The notes beneath the pieces were generated by a model that made no database searches, was not told the origin of the DNA, and worked only from the letters and a program-made list of their open reading frames with translations. Shown in pieces: positions 1 through 8,194 of a stretch of DNA of 9,873 nucleotides. The stretch lies in contig CAVCIU010000052.1 of the NCBI GenBank assembly GCA_963602355.1, forward strand, positions 1 through 9,873, in the 5' to 3' direction. This stretch comes from UBA791 sp963602355 (GTDB taxonomy: Bacteria; Cyanobacteriota; Vampirovibrionia; Gastranaerophilales; Gastranaerophilaceae). Positions within the stretch are counted from its first letter, which is position 1. Each line of letters starts with the position of its first letter. Position numbers and translations under genes: made by a program.

Positions 1-15
1 GTTTACAGATATCAT
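1..15 (-). CDS. 5' end of an unidentified minus-strand gene (5 codons visible)
   Basis: An ATG at 15-13 on the minus strand is followed by ATA TCT GTA AAC (Met-Ile-Ser-Val-Asn) and then leaves the window. The start is supported by a strong ribosome binding site, AAGGAG at 26-21, five bases before the ATG. A plausible promoter lies upstream at 60-87. The gene is 88 bases downstream of the cheA-like gene in the same direction, so it could belong to the same operon or have its own promoter. Five residues are too few to name a product. Confidence 0.55.
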
Positions 16-59
16 AAATTCTCCTTTTGTATCTTTTTCTTTTATAATTTAACATTTTG

Positions 60-87
60 ATGTTAGCATAAACATGCAATTTTTCAA
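60..87 (-). promoter_or_regulatory. Candidate promoter for the gene starting at 15
   Basis: Read on the minus strand, TTGAAA (87-82) is separated by 16 bases from TAACAT (65-60). The latter is preceded by TG and one base, giving an extended -10 (TGCTAACAT). The predicted start of transcription is near 53, which would give a leader of about 40 bases containing the AAGGAG site. I see no convincing terminator between the end of cheA (104) and this promoter, so read-through from cheA is also possible. The hexamers are imperfect (5/6 and 4/6) in AT-rich DNA, hence moderate confidence. Confidence 0.4.
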
Positions 88-103
88 AATTATTGTAACA
101 ACA

Positions 104-3100
104 TTATTTACTTAATGTCTCTTTTATTTTTTTCACGAATGTTGGTTGTCTAAAATTATTTTTTATAAAATAACTTTCAACACCTAGTGTTTTTGCTTTT
201 TCTTGGTCTTCTTTACTGTTGTTAGAAGACATTACAAAAACTGGAATTTTTGATTTTAATTTATCACATTTTAATTTTTCGATAAATTCAAAACCACTCA
301 TTTCAGGCATATCAAGGTCAGTAATGATTGCGTCATAGTGAGATTGATTTAATTTTTTAAATGCTTCAATTGGATTGAAGACTGTTTCTACGTTAAAACC
401 TTCAAGCGACAAAATATTTTTTGTTAATGTTCTTACAATCACGGAATCATCAACAACTAATAATTTTTTATTCGCTAATTTATTTTTTGATTTTGTTTCT
501 AAAAGTCTAATTTTTTCTGCTGCAAGAATTTTGTTTGACTGCAAAGTTGCATTTTTCAAAATATCTGAGATATTTAAGATTAAACATGTTTCGCCACTTG
601 CAAGTGTTGATGCACCAGAAATATTTTTCAATTTTTGAATTGGTAAAGCTAATTTTTTATGTAAAATTTCTTGTGTTCCGATTAGTTTATCAACAATCAA
701 ACCAATAATTTTATTATCCGCTTGAACAATTAAAATTGTTCTATAATTTGAAAGATTTTCTTTCTTTTCAAGATTTAAAATATTAGCCAAACTATGTAAT
801 GGAATATTTCTATCCTTATACACAATTGTTGCTTGGTCGTCGTTTACATAAATCTCATCTAAAGGTTTTGAAATAACCGTTGCAATTGCAGACATTGGAA
901 GTGCAAAAAGCTTGTCTGCTGATTTTACAATAAATGCGTTTATTGTAGACATTGTAAGTGGTAATTCTAAAGTAATACAGCTGTATTTATTTAATTCAGT
1001 TGCAATCTTGATTTGTCCGTTCAATTGCATCATTTTTGATTTAACAACGTCTAAACCAATACCTCTACCTGAGATATCAGTAACTTTATCATCTGTTGTA
1101 AACCCTGGCCAGAAAATCATGTTCATAACTTCGCTATCTGACATCATGCTTAATTCTTCCGGAGTTACAAATTCTTTTACTATGGCTGTTTCTCTTATCT
1201 TATCTAGGTTAAAGCCTTGACCGTCATCAAAAACTTCTAAGATAATTTTATTATTTTCTTGTTTTGCACTTATACTTATTCTACCAGTTGGATTTTTACC
1301 CAAAGCCATACGTTTTTCAGGTGTTTCAATACCATGATCAATCGCATTTCTGACAATGTGGATAAGTGGGTTCTTAATTTCTTCGATAATGTTTTTATCA
1401 GCCGTTGTATCAGAACCATTGATATTTAATTCAACCTTTTTATTTTTTTCTTTGGCAATATCCCTAACCATTCTGCCGAAGAAGTGGAAAACTGTTGCAA
1501 AAGGCAATACAGTAATATTTTTAACCATTAAACTAAAATCATCAATCAAAGTGTTCAATTTATCGTCATCATCTTGATGAGAACGTTGAAGAGTATTGAT
1601 TTCATTGATTAACTCAGCTAAAGTTTCATAGTCTTCCATGAACACATTTGCTGTCTGTCTCAAATATGCTGATAGAGTTTCGTTATTTTGGTTTGTTATT
1701 TTTTTGTCTAATGTTTTTATTGTGTTTATTTTTCTAAGAAAATTCTTTTGGAAATCTTCCATATCTTTTACGATATCTGAAAATTCTGAAAGTTGTTTTG
1801 AAGTCTTAGTTTTAGTTGTATGAATTTCTCCAAGCTGATTAACCAAAGTATCCAGTTTGCTTGAATCAACGTGTAAAGTTTTAATTTCACTAGTGTTAAA
1901 GATTTTAGAAAAATCACTAGTTGAAGTTTTAGCTTTTGGCTGAACTTGAGGTAATTCAAATAAATCTCCGCCGTCTCCAACATTGCTCAAATCAAGCAAT
2001 TGCATCATGATTTCCAATTGTTGGAAAAGTAAGTCAAAGTTACCAGAATCAACACCGTTGTTCAATAATTCGTCAAGATAATCAATAGCGCCTGAAATTA
2101 TCATCAAAGCTTGTTCGTTTGGACAAACACTTGTTTTTTCTGAATATTTCAAGATTTTTAAAATTTCAGCTATCATTTTTGAAGCATTTTCATTCGTACA
2201 AGTTTTAGCAATATGTTCAAAAAATTCTCTAACTTCATAAATATCTGTAATATCTGTTTCAAGTGAAGGAATTTTTGCTTTGATATCCGCAAAATTAATT
2301 GTTGTAGAAGCAGGTAAATCTGAAGTTTCATCTATAATTTCACTATCAAGATAATCCTCTTCTTTTTGCTCTTCTTGCTTATTTTCCTCTTGTTTTTGTT
2401 GTACAAAAACGAATTCTTCATTGTTTTGAGAAGAAATTTTATCAAAAGCATAAGAATAATAGTCAACAACAGGAATATTATTCATCTCATACATACCAGA
2501 CAATACATTGATTACGTTCGCCATATCATCTTGCATTTCGATTAATTCTCTAGTTGTAAGATTGTAAGAAGCTTGTTTTACAAAGTCTAACTTAACCTTT
2601 GTATTTTCAATACTCATTTTGATTTCAAAGAATCCGATATCATTGAACAATTCAAACATTCTATTAACATAGTTTGACATTCTGTCAATTGTTTCAGTAT
2701 CGCATTTTTCTTCTAATTTCATTAAACAAATCAAAGTATTTACGATAAGAGAATTAATTTTATCAATAGAGTCATTCAATAGATTTCTATTGAAATCCAT
2801 TGTTTCTTTAGTTGCAGAAATATTTTGGTCTTCAGCACTTGTAATATTATCTAAAATATTTAATTGTTCATTCACAAGAGTAACATCTGCAATTTCTTGA
2901 CCAGAACTGATAGAACTCTTAACGATATCAGAAATCATATCAACAGTTTTGTATAAAATATCAGAGATTTTTGTATTCAAGACAAGTTTATTTTCTTGTG
3001 CTAAATCAAGAATATCTTCCATTTTGTGAGCAAGAGTTTGGATAGAATTAAAACCAATCATTCTTGCTGCACCTTTTAAACTGTGCGCATTTCTAAACAA

Positions 3101-3235
3101 AATAAGAATAAGTTCTTTATTCTTTGGGTTGCGTTCTAAGTCTAGCAAAGAATTATTCATTTTTGAAATGATTTCTTCTGCCTCAACTTGGAAAATATTT
3201 AAAATTTCTGTAAGTTCGTTATCTGAAAATTCCAT
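104..3235 (-). CDS. cheA: Hybrid chemotaxis-type histidine kinase CheA with C-terminal receiver domain
   Basis: Cytoplasmic histidine kinase that would autophosphorylate when coupled to chemoreceptors through CheW domains. Domains seen in the 1043 residues: an N-terminal Hpt (P1) at about 5-105 with phosphorylatable His51 in NAHSLKGAARM; a long variable region at 150-440 with an acidic/Gln linker near 279-297; the P3 dimerisation helices from about 450 (VDSSKLDTLVNQLGE) to 565; and an HATPase domain at about 575-760 with N-box HIVRNAIDHG (626-635), G1 DDGQGF (670-675) and G2 GRGIGLDV (723-730). A CheW-like P5 domain follows at 760-895, then a receiver at about 922-1042 with acidic pair Asp929/Asp930, phosphoacceptor Asp973 (TDLDMP) and Lys1025. 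All catalytic residues look intact. The attached receiver resembles FrzE, PilL or ChpA-type kinases and may act as output or phosphate sink. The start lies 2 bases after the receptor stop and has only a weak ribosome binding site, so translation is probably coupled to the upstream gene. Confidence 0.95.
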   Translation of the reverse strand: MEFSDNELTEILNIFQVEAEEIISKMNNSLLDLERNPKNKELILILFRNAHSLKGAARMIGFNSIQTLAHKMEDILDLAQENKLVLNTKISDILYKTVDMISDIVKSSISSGQEIADVTLVNEQLNILDNITSAEDQNISATKETMDFNRNLLNDSIDKINSLIVNTLICLMKLEEKCDTETIDRMSNYVNRMFELFNDIGFFEIKMSIENTKVKLDFVKQASYNLTTRELIEMQDDMANVINVLSGMYEMNNIPVVDYYSYAFDKISSQNNEEFVFVQQKQEENKQEEQKEEDYLDSEIIDETSDLPASTTINFADIKAKIPSLETDITDIYEVREFFEHIAKTCTNENASKMIAEILKILKYSEKTSVCPNEQALMIISGAIDYLDELLNNGVDSGNFDLLFQQLEIMMQLLDLSNVGDGGDLFELPQVQPKAKTSTSDFSKIFNTSEIKTLHVDSSKLDTLVNQLGEIHTTKTKTSKQLSEFSDIVKDMEDFQKNFLRKINTIKTLDKKITNQNNETLSAYLRQTANVFMEDYETLAELINEINTLQRSHQDDDDKLNTLIDDFSLMVKNITVLPFATVFHFFGRMVRDIAKEKNKKVELNINGSDTTADKNIIEEIKNPLIHIVRNAIDHGIETPEKRMALGKNPTGRISISAKQENNKIILEVFDDGQGFNLDKIRETAIVKEFVTPEELSMMSDSEVMNMIFWPGFTTDDKVTDISGRGIGLDVVKSKMMQLNGQIKIATELNKYSCITLELPLTMSTINAFIVKSADKLFALPMSAIATVISKPLDEIYVNDDQATIVYKDRNIPLHSLANILNLEKKENLSNYRTILIVQADNKIIGLIVDKLIGTQEILHKKLALPIQKLKNISGASTLASGETCLILNISDILKNATLQSNKILAAEKIRLLETKSKNKLANKKLLVVDDSVIVRTLTKNILSLEGFNVETVFNPIEAFKKLNQSHYDAIITDLDMPEMSGFEFIEKLKCDKLKSKIPVFVMSSNNSKEDQEKAKTLGVESYFIKNNFRQPTFVKKIKETLSK

Positions 3236-3237
3236 AA

Positions 3238-4284
3238 TTATTCATCAAAAATGTTTTCTTTTAAGCTTGTTGACATATTGTTTAAAGAGTTAAGTGCAAT
3301 AACACTTTCGTCAATTGTATTCAAGAAAGAATTTAACCAACTAGAAATTTCTGCCAAAGATAGACAAATTTGAGATGAATAATTGCTTTGGCTATCTGTG
3401 TGAGAATTAATTTGGTTAATTGGTTGAGAAAGCTCTGTGATGTGATGATTCATGTTATCAATCATCATAAGAGTTTCTTTTGAAGCCTTAACTACGGCAT
3501 CAATTTCTTTAGAACTTTCTTCTGTTGCTAATACAGAAGAACTTGTTGAATTTTGAATATCAGTCAACATATTTGAAATTTTATTTGTTGCTTCTTTTGA
3601 TTCTTCTGAAAGTTTTCTAATTTCACTTGCAACAATGGCAAAACCTTTACCGTGTTCACCAGCTCTTGCTGCTTCAACTTCAGCATTTAAAGCTAACATA
3701 TTTGTTTGTTCTGAAATATCTTCTACAACAACTAAGTTATTTTTAATTTGTTGCAATGTATTTGATAAATCCAATGTCAATTCTGCAACAGTTTGCATTT
3801 TTTGTTTTAAGTTTTGAATTTTATCAGAAGTTATATTCATACATTCTTTTTCTTTGTTTGAACAATCAAGAGTTGTTTGAGCTTTTTCAGAAAGAGATTT
3901 TACAAGCTCTTTTGTTTGACCAGATAAATGTCTAATGCTTTCAATAGCAGTTGCTTGTTGATTTGCATCTGACATATGTTTACTAGCAATGCTCTTTTGA
4001 TTGCTGATTAAATTTAAAATTGAATTTGTTTTATCAGAAGTTGAACTAACTTGTTTATTAACAATTGAAGAAATAGATTTTTCAATCCAGTTTTTAGACA
4101 TGTAATATTGAACGGCATATAAAATAACCATTGTTGTTAAAACTAAAAACAAGTTTAATAAAGAAGCTTTTTCCAAATAAGAAAATGCACAAATGATTGC
4201 ACCTGCAAAAAGGAAGAATAATACATCAAATATACATTTTATGTTTAATTTATGTGTAAAATTCAGTTTTATTTTATTTTGCAT
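3238..4284 (-). CDS. Methyl-accepting chemotaxis-type receptor without an evident sensory domain
   Basis: Membrane receptor of 348 residues that would control the CheA encoded immediately downstream. Two hydrophobic segments (about 17-36 and 41-61) are joined by only a few residues, so nothing substantial is exposed outside the cell. A HAMP domain is not obvious. The rest is a long coiled-coil signalling domain. Its hairpin tip at about 189-225 is well conserved (SEQTNMLALNAEVEAARAGE, then HGKGFAIVASEIRKL), with Glu202 where Ala or Ser is usual. The start is fixed by a strong ribosome binding site, AAGGAGAGG at 4296-4288, three bases before the ATG. It leads a two-gene minus-strand operon with cheA and is divergent from the diguanylate cyclase gene. 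Because there is no ligand-binding domain, it may sense a membrane or cytoplasmic cue, or work with a partner. Confidence 0.93.
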   Translation of the reverse strand: MQNKIKLNFTHKLNIKCIFDVLFFLFAGAIICAFSYLEKASLLNLFLVLTTMVILYAVQYYMSKNWIEKSISSIVNKQVSSTSDKTNSILNLISNQKSIASKHMSDANQQATAIESIRHLSGQTKELVKSLSEKAQTTLDCSNKEKECMNITSDKIQNLKQKMQTVAELTLDLSNTLQQIKNNLVVVEDISEQTNMLALNAEVEAARAGEHGKGFAIVASEIRKLSEESKEATNKISNMLTDIQNSTSSSVLATEESSKEIDAVVKASKETLMMIDNMNHHITELSQPINQINSHTDSQSNYSSQICLSLAEISSWLNSFLNTIDESVIALNSLNNMSTSLKENIFDE

Positions 4285-4363
4285 TGACCTCTCCTTTTAA
4301 TAAAATTGTTTTTATAATATAATTATTGTAATACAAATTTATTTTAATTAAAAGAAATTTAAA
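4285..4363. promoter_or_regulatory. Divergent intergenic region between the receptor-cheA and cyclase-cheW operons
   Basis: These 79 bases must carry promoters for both operons. They are almost entirely A and T and contain several overlapping TATAAT-like words (for example near 4311-4320) and TTGTNN words on both strands, so I cannot assign a unique -35/-10 pair to either direction. The receptor side has a strong ribosome binding site (4288-4296). The cyclase side has only AAAAGAAA before its ATG. The shared region suggests joint control of the two operons. Confidence 0.35.
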
Positions 4364-5848
4364 ATGGAACGTAAAATATTATTAATAGAGAAAGACGAAT
4401 TTTATATCAACTTTATTAAAGAACGTTTGCAAATGGAACGTTTTGAAGTTGAGGTTGCAAAAAATACGACAGAAGCCTACGATAAAATTTTTGAATTTGT
4501 TCCAGATTTAGTTTTATCAGCATACGATATTGAAGACATTAATGGTTTTCAATTCTGTAAGGTTTTAAAACATGAAAAGATTTTCAGAAAAATTCCATTT
4601 TTGGTTTTATTAGAAAATCAAGTAAAGCCTCTAAGTAGATATTGGGCTGAAAAATGTGATGTTCAAGATGTTTTACCAAAAGAAACACCTTATGAAGAAA
4701 TCAGTTTAGTGATAAATCAACTAATTGACGAGTACGAAATTGACGATTTATCAAGAGAGCAAATAAAAAACACTCCTAAAAAACAAGAATCAATCCAAAC
4801 TCAAACTATTTCTATATTTAGAAGTGAAATAGAAGAATACGCATTTTTAAACGATTTCAGAGATATGGTAAACGAATATCATACCGATGAAAAAGCCTTA
4901 ATCCAAAACACCTTCGATTTATTATCCGTGTTTTTGGAATACGATTTGGCAGGAATATTCTTTAACCATGCGCAAGAATCTGGTAAATACATGCTTCACT
5001 TTGATGTCAAAGATTGTTCTGTTTCAAACTTTGTTCTTGAAAAAGTTAAAAGAGAGTTTTTCGCAAAAATGCCTAATATGAAAGAGTTCTCAATCACAAC
5101 CTTCGGACACGATATTGTAAATGAAAACACAGAAAATTTAGATAACAGAATTATTTCAACAAATGAATTTAATGCTTCACTAATTCTTCCATTTGAATTT
5201 GAAGAAAAATTTATTGGTGGAGTTTGCTTCTATTCAAGAAAACAACAAAACTTCTCAGACTTTATTTTCTACGATATCTTGTTGAACGAATTAACTTCAT
5301 TATTCAAAACAAGTTACTTGTTCTCAGGTATTGAATTCTTGTCTGTTACAGACGGTTTAACAGGTTTGTCTAACCGTCGTCAATTTGACTATTCTATCAA
5401 CAGAGAATTTATCAAATCTAGAAAATATCCTTCTGACTTATGTTTCGCAATTCTGGATATCGACCACTTCAAGAGTGTAAACGATACTTACGGACACCAA
5501 TACGGCGACTACGTATTGAAAGAGGTTTCTTCAATTATAAAAAACAGTTTCCGTCGTGCAGATATGATTTACAGATACGGTGGTGAAGAAATCGCTATCA
5601 TTATGACAGAAACAACTATTCCGTCTGCAGTTACTATGATGGAAAGACTTAGAAAGAAAATTGAAACACACGAATTTTTCTATAACGGAATTCAAATCAG
5701 CTTGACAGCAAGTATTGGTATTGGTTCAAATTTAGATAAATTAGAAGATGCGCACCAAATGATTGAATGCGCAGATAAAGCTTTGTATAAAGCGAAAGAA
5801 ACTGGTAGAAATAAGGTATTAACATATTCTAATGAAGACGATAACTAA
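4364..5848 (+). CDS. Diguanylate cyclase with degenerate receiver and GAF-like middle domain
   Basis: Makes cyclic-di-GMP from two GTP. Residues 1-120 have the receiver fold pattern but lack key residues. Ala53 sits where the phosphorylated Asp should be (PDLVLSAYDIEDING), the acidic pair is Glu9-Lys10, and the Thr/Ser switch position is Leu; Lys105 is retained. Residues about 160-315 look like a GAF-type domain. The GGDEF domain spans about 325-490 and starts with the usual DGLTGLSNRRQFD. It has metal/substrate residues in LDIDHFKSVND (364-374), the signature GGEEI at 406-410 (Ile for the usual Phe), and an RxxD product-inhibition site (Arg397-Asp400) five residues before it. Activity therefore seems likely. 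The ATG has a weak ribosome binding site. The stop overlaps the next gene by 17 bases, a sign of translational coupling with the CheW protein. Confidence 0.93.
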   Translation: MERKILLIEKDEFYINFIKERLQMERFEVEVAKNTTEAYDKIFEFVPDLVLSAYDIEDINGFQFCKVLKHEKIFRKIPFLVLLENQVKPLSRYWAEKCDVQDVLPKETPYEEISLVINQLIDEYEIDDLSREQIKNTPKKQESIQTQTISIFRSEIEEYAFLNDFRDMVNEYHTDEKALIQNTFDLLSVFLEYDLAGIFFNHAQESGKYMLHFDVKDCSVSNFVLEKVKREFFAKMPNMKEFSITTFGHDIVNENTENLDNRIISTNEFNASLILPFEFEEKFIGGVCFYSRKQQNFSDFIFYDILLNELTSLFKTSYLFSGIEFLSVTDGLTGLSNRRQFDYSINREFIKSRKYPSDLCFAILDIDHFKSVNDTYGHQYGDYVLKEVSSIIKNSFRRADMIYRYGGEEIAIIMTETTIPSAVTMMERLRKKIETHEFFYNGIQISLTASIGIGSNLDKLEDAHQMIECADKALYKAKETGRNKVLTYSNEDDN

Positions 5849-6863
5849 TTTTATTGATAGCTTTGATGAAAAACAAAACCTTTATATGGTTTTTAATTGC
5901 GCTGATACAAAATACGCAATTAATATCGATAACGTTATTGAAGTTATTAAACTTCCAATGTTGGAATATCCAAAAAGAATACCAAACAATGCTATCGGTC
6001 TTTTAAAATATGAAAATCTTATGATTAACGTATTTGATATAAGATTTTTCTTTGACGTTGATATCGATAAATATGATGTTCATACAAAATTACTTATCTT
6101 AAAAACTGATGAATCAATCTTTAGTATTGTCGCAGAGAATATAGATGACATAATTAGTATTGAAGAGGAAAATATTCACAGTTTTCCAAACGAAGATGAT
6201 AAATCTCTAATTCAAGCCGTTTACAAATACGGTAATCAAACAATAAACATTCTTGATGCTTATACAGTAGAAGATTTATTAAAAAAGAAAAAAAATGACA
6301 AAAAAATAAACGTAGAAGATTTGTTCCCAAAAGACGAATATTCTATCCAAAAATTTGAAGAACGTTCAAATTATTTAAAGGAAAAAAGTAATTCAACTGG
6401 ATTACAAAACATTTTTCCAATGGATAAATTTATATCATTTACGTTGAATGATAATAATTACTGCATGGATTTGAAATTTGTAAAAGAAATCGCAAACCAT
6501 TCTAAAATTGTTTCACTTCCTGGTGCTCCAGAATTCGTTGAAGGTTTAATTACAATCAGAGGTAAATTCTACACAGTAATCAATTTGAAAAACTTCTTAG
6601 GATTGAAACAACAAGAATACAAAAATAAGAAAAATATTATAATTATAAATTCTGAAGAATTCCAAGTAGGTTTTATTGTTGATAATATCTATGAAATTTT
6701 TGAATTAACAGAAGAAGAAATAACAAACAACCAATTTTTAAATGCGGCACCATTTATCTTTAACGAAATCGTGAAAAACGACAAAATTTATACACTTTTA
6801 GACATGCCAGACATTTTAAACAGTGATAAAATTCTTATCGACGAAAAAGAAAACAGTTTTTAG
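5832..6863 (+). CDS. Tandem double-CheW scaffold protein
   Basis: Coupling protein of 343 residues with two CheW-like domains, at about 17-150 and 197-330, joined by a lysine- and glutamate-rich linker (151-195). The second domain carries the conserved GLITIRG motif (238-244, Arg243) typical of receptor/kinase-binding CheW. In the first, the aligned place reads GLLKYEN, so the Arg-Gly pair is missing. There is no receiver domain, which separates it from CheV. It overlaps the cyclase gene by 17 bases and has no good ribosome binding site of its own. The start was chosen because a later Met19 would cut into the first strand of domain 1 (LYMVFNCADTKYAINI). It probably links the receptor to the divergent CheA, and two domains per chain could bridge array elements. 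Confidence 0.9.
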   Translation: MKTITNFIDSFDEKQNLYMVFNCADTKYAINIDNVIEVIKLPMLEYPKRIPNNAIGLLKYENLMINVFDIRFFFDVDIDKYDVHTKLLILKTDESIFSIVAENIDDIISIEEENIHSFPNEDDKSLIQAVYKYGNQTINILDAYTVEDLLKKKKNDKKINVEDLFPKDEYSIQKFEERSNYLKEKSNSTGLQNIFPMDKFISFTLNDNNYCMDLKFVKEIANHSKIVSLPGAPEFVEGLITIRGKFYTVINLKNFLGLKQQEYKNKKNIIIINSEEFQVGFIVDNIYEIFELTEEEITNNQFLNAAPFIFNEIVKNDKIYTLLDMPDILNSDKILIDEKENSF

Positions 6864-6899
6864 ATAAGTATTTATTAACTTCTCACCAAAATCTCATAC

Positions 6900-6918
6900 A
6901 TATGGAGGATACCCATAT
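6900..6918 (+). repeat. Short inverted repeat between the CheW and serine hydrolase genes
   Basis: ATATGG (6900-6905) and CCATAT (6913-6918) form a perfect 6-bp stem with a 7-base loop, AGGATAC, in the 107-base gap 6864-6970. It is not followed by a T-run on either strand, so it is not a classical terminator. It might be an operator or a leader hairpin for the downstream gene. Nothing else is recognisable in this gap apart from the ribosome binding site at 6957-6964. Confidence 0.35.
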
Positions 6919-6970
6919 AGATAAAAAAGAGTAAAATTTTTTACATAAAAGAGATTAGGGGGAGTTTTTC

Positions 6971-8194
6971 GTGGCATATAATTATCGTCAAGAAGATTAT
7001 AGAGGGTATTATCAACAAGGTGGTTACAGAACTAACCATTCAAATGTCGTTCGCAATTATACACAAACACCAATTAGAAAACATCAACAAACTCCTTTAC
7101 AAAGACCTGTTCCAGTAAAACCTAGAAAGAAAAAAGTTGCAAAAAGAAAAAATTCTTTCAAATCTTTTGTAGCAAATATTATTTTATTGAGTTTATTAGG
7201 TTTACTTGGATATTTTGTTTTACCTACAGGTTTTAACGACATTACAGCACCATTATTTATGGGCGAAAGAAACAAAAATATTACATTTAATGCAAGAGAA
7301 ATTTTATTCCCAACATTAAATTATATGTCTAACGATTGGTACATGGGACAAAGATATTTGGCTTCTGCTAATACAAAAAATCCTAAAATGTCTCCAGTGT
7401 TTACAACAACAAGAATCAAACCACTTGAAGATAAGTTAACAAATTTAATGAAAGCTTATCCTTCAATCAAACCTGCTATTTACGTTTGGGACTATGATAC
7501 AGGTAATTATGTAGATATTAATGGGGACAAAGTTTATTCTGCCGCAAGCATTATCAAAATTCCTGTATTAATTCAATTATTCAAACAAATTGAAGCAAAC
7601 CAAGTTCAATTATTTGACAAGATGACACTTACTGATTATTACAAAGCAAGTGGTTCAGGCTCAATGCAATATTATAGAACAAATTCTGAATATACATTAG
7701 ATTATCTTGCAAAAGTTATGATTCAAGATTCTGATAACTCAGCAACAAACATGATTATGTCAAAAGTTGGCTCAATGACAGGTGTAAATAGAGCAATCAG
7801 AGATTGGGGCTTGAAAGATACACACGTTGAAACATGGTTACCAGATTTAACAGGTACAAATTATACAACTGCAAAAGATTTAACAACAATGCTTTATAAT
7901 CTTGATAATCCAAGCTTTTTAAATATTAGCTCAAGAGAATATATCGTAGATTATATGAGCCACGTAAAAAATAATAGATTAATTCATGCCGGTCTAGGCA
8001 AAGATGCTTTGTTCGTTCACAAAACAGGTGATATCGGAACAATGTTAGGCGATGCAGGTATTGTTTATATGCCAAATAATAAAAAATATGCAATCGTAAT
8101 CTTGGCTAATAGACCTTATAACTCACCAGACGGCGTAAACTTCATTAAAAACGCATCAAAAATCGTTTATGACTATATGCTAACTGGCAAGTAG
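6971..8194 (+). CDS. Membrane-anchored class A beta-lactamase-like serine hydrolase
   Basis: Active-site serine hydrolase of the penicillin-recognising fold, probably acting on peptidoglycan peptides or beta-lactams outside the membrane. GTG start with a strong site AGGGGGAG (6957-6964) six bases upstream. Residues 1-63 are a basic, Tyr/Gln/Pro-rich cytoplasmic tail ending in RKKKVAKRK. A single transmembrane helix lies at about 66-84 and the catalytic domain at about 150-405. Visible motifs: SxxK at Ser193-Lys196 (SAASIIKIPV), SDN at 254-256 and KTG at 351-353. At the omega-loop position, class A enzymes have an ExxLN motif containing the deacylating Glu166, whereas here WLPDLT (289-294) has Leu and Thr. 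Efficient beta-lactam hydrolysis is therefore doubtful, and a carboxypeptidase or cell-wall role is more likely. It is not signal-peptide cleaved as far as I can see. Confidence 0.9.
   Translation: MAYNYRQEDYRGYYQQGGYRTNHSNVVRNYTQTPIRKHQQTPLQRPVPVKPRKKKVAKRKNSFKSFVANIILLSLLGLLGYFVLPTGFNDITAPLFMGERNKNITFNAREILFPTLNYMSNDWYMGQRYLASANTKNPKMSPVFTTTRIKPLEDKLTNLMKAYPSIKPAIYVWDYDTGNYVDINGDKVYSAASIIKIPVLIQLFKQIEANQVQLFDKMTLTDYYKASGSGSMQYYRTNSEYTLDYLAKVMIQDSDNSATNMIMSKVGSMTGVNRAIRDWGLKDTHVETWLPDLTGTNYTTAKDLTTMLYNLDNPSFLNISSREYIVDYMSHVKNNRLIHAGLGKDALFVHKTGDIGTMLGDAGIVYMPNNKKYAIVILANRPYNSPDGVNFIKNASKIVYDYMLTGK

Noticed and set aside
104..130. Terminator at the end of cheA
   Set aside because: Only 3-4 bp of pairing can be found around TTGTTACAA downstream of the stop, with no T-run directly after it.
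375..638. Plus-strand open frame inside the cheA gene
   Set aside because: It lies wholly opposite the receiver and CheW domains of the well-supported minus-strand kinase and has no protein-family signature or ribosome binding site; the same applies to other antisense frames at 912-1220, 1356-1577 and 1638-1823.
6900..6933. Ten-codon ORF (ATG GAG GAT ...) in the gap before the serine hydrolase
   Set aside because: No ribosome binding site, extremely short, and it coincides with a small inverted repeat.
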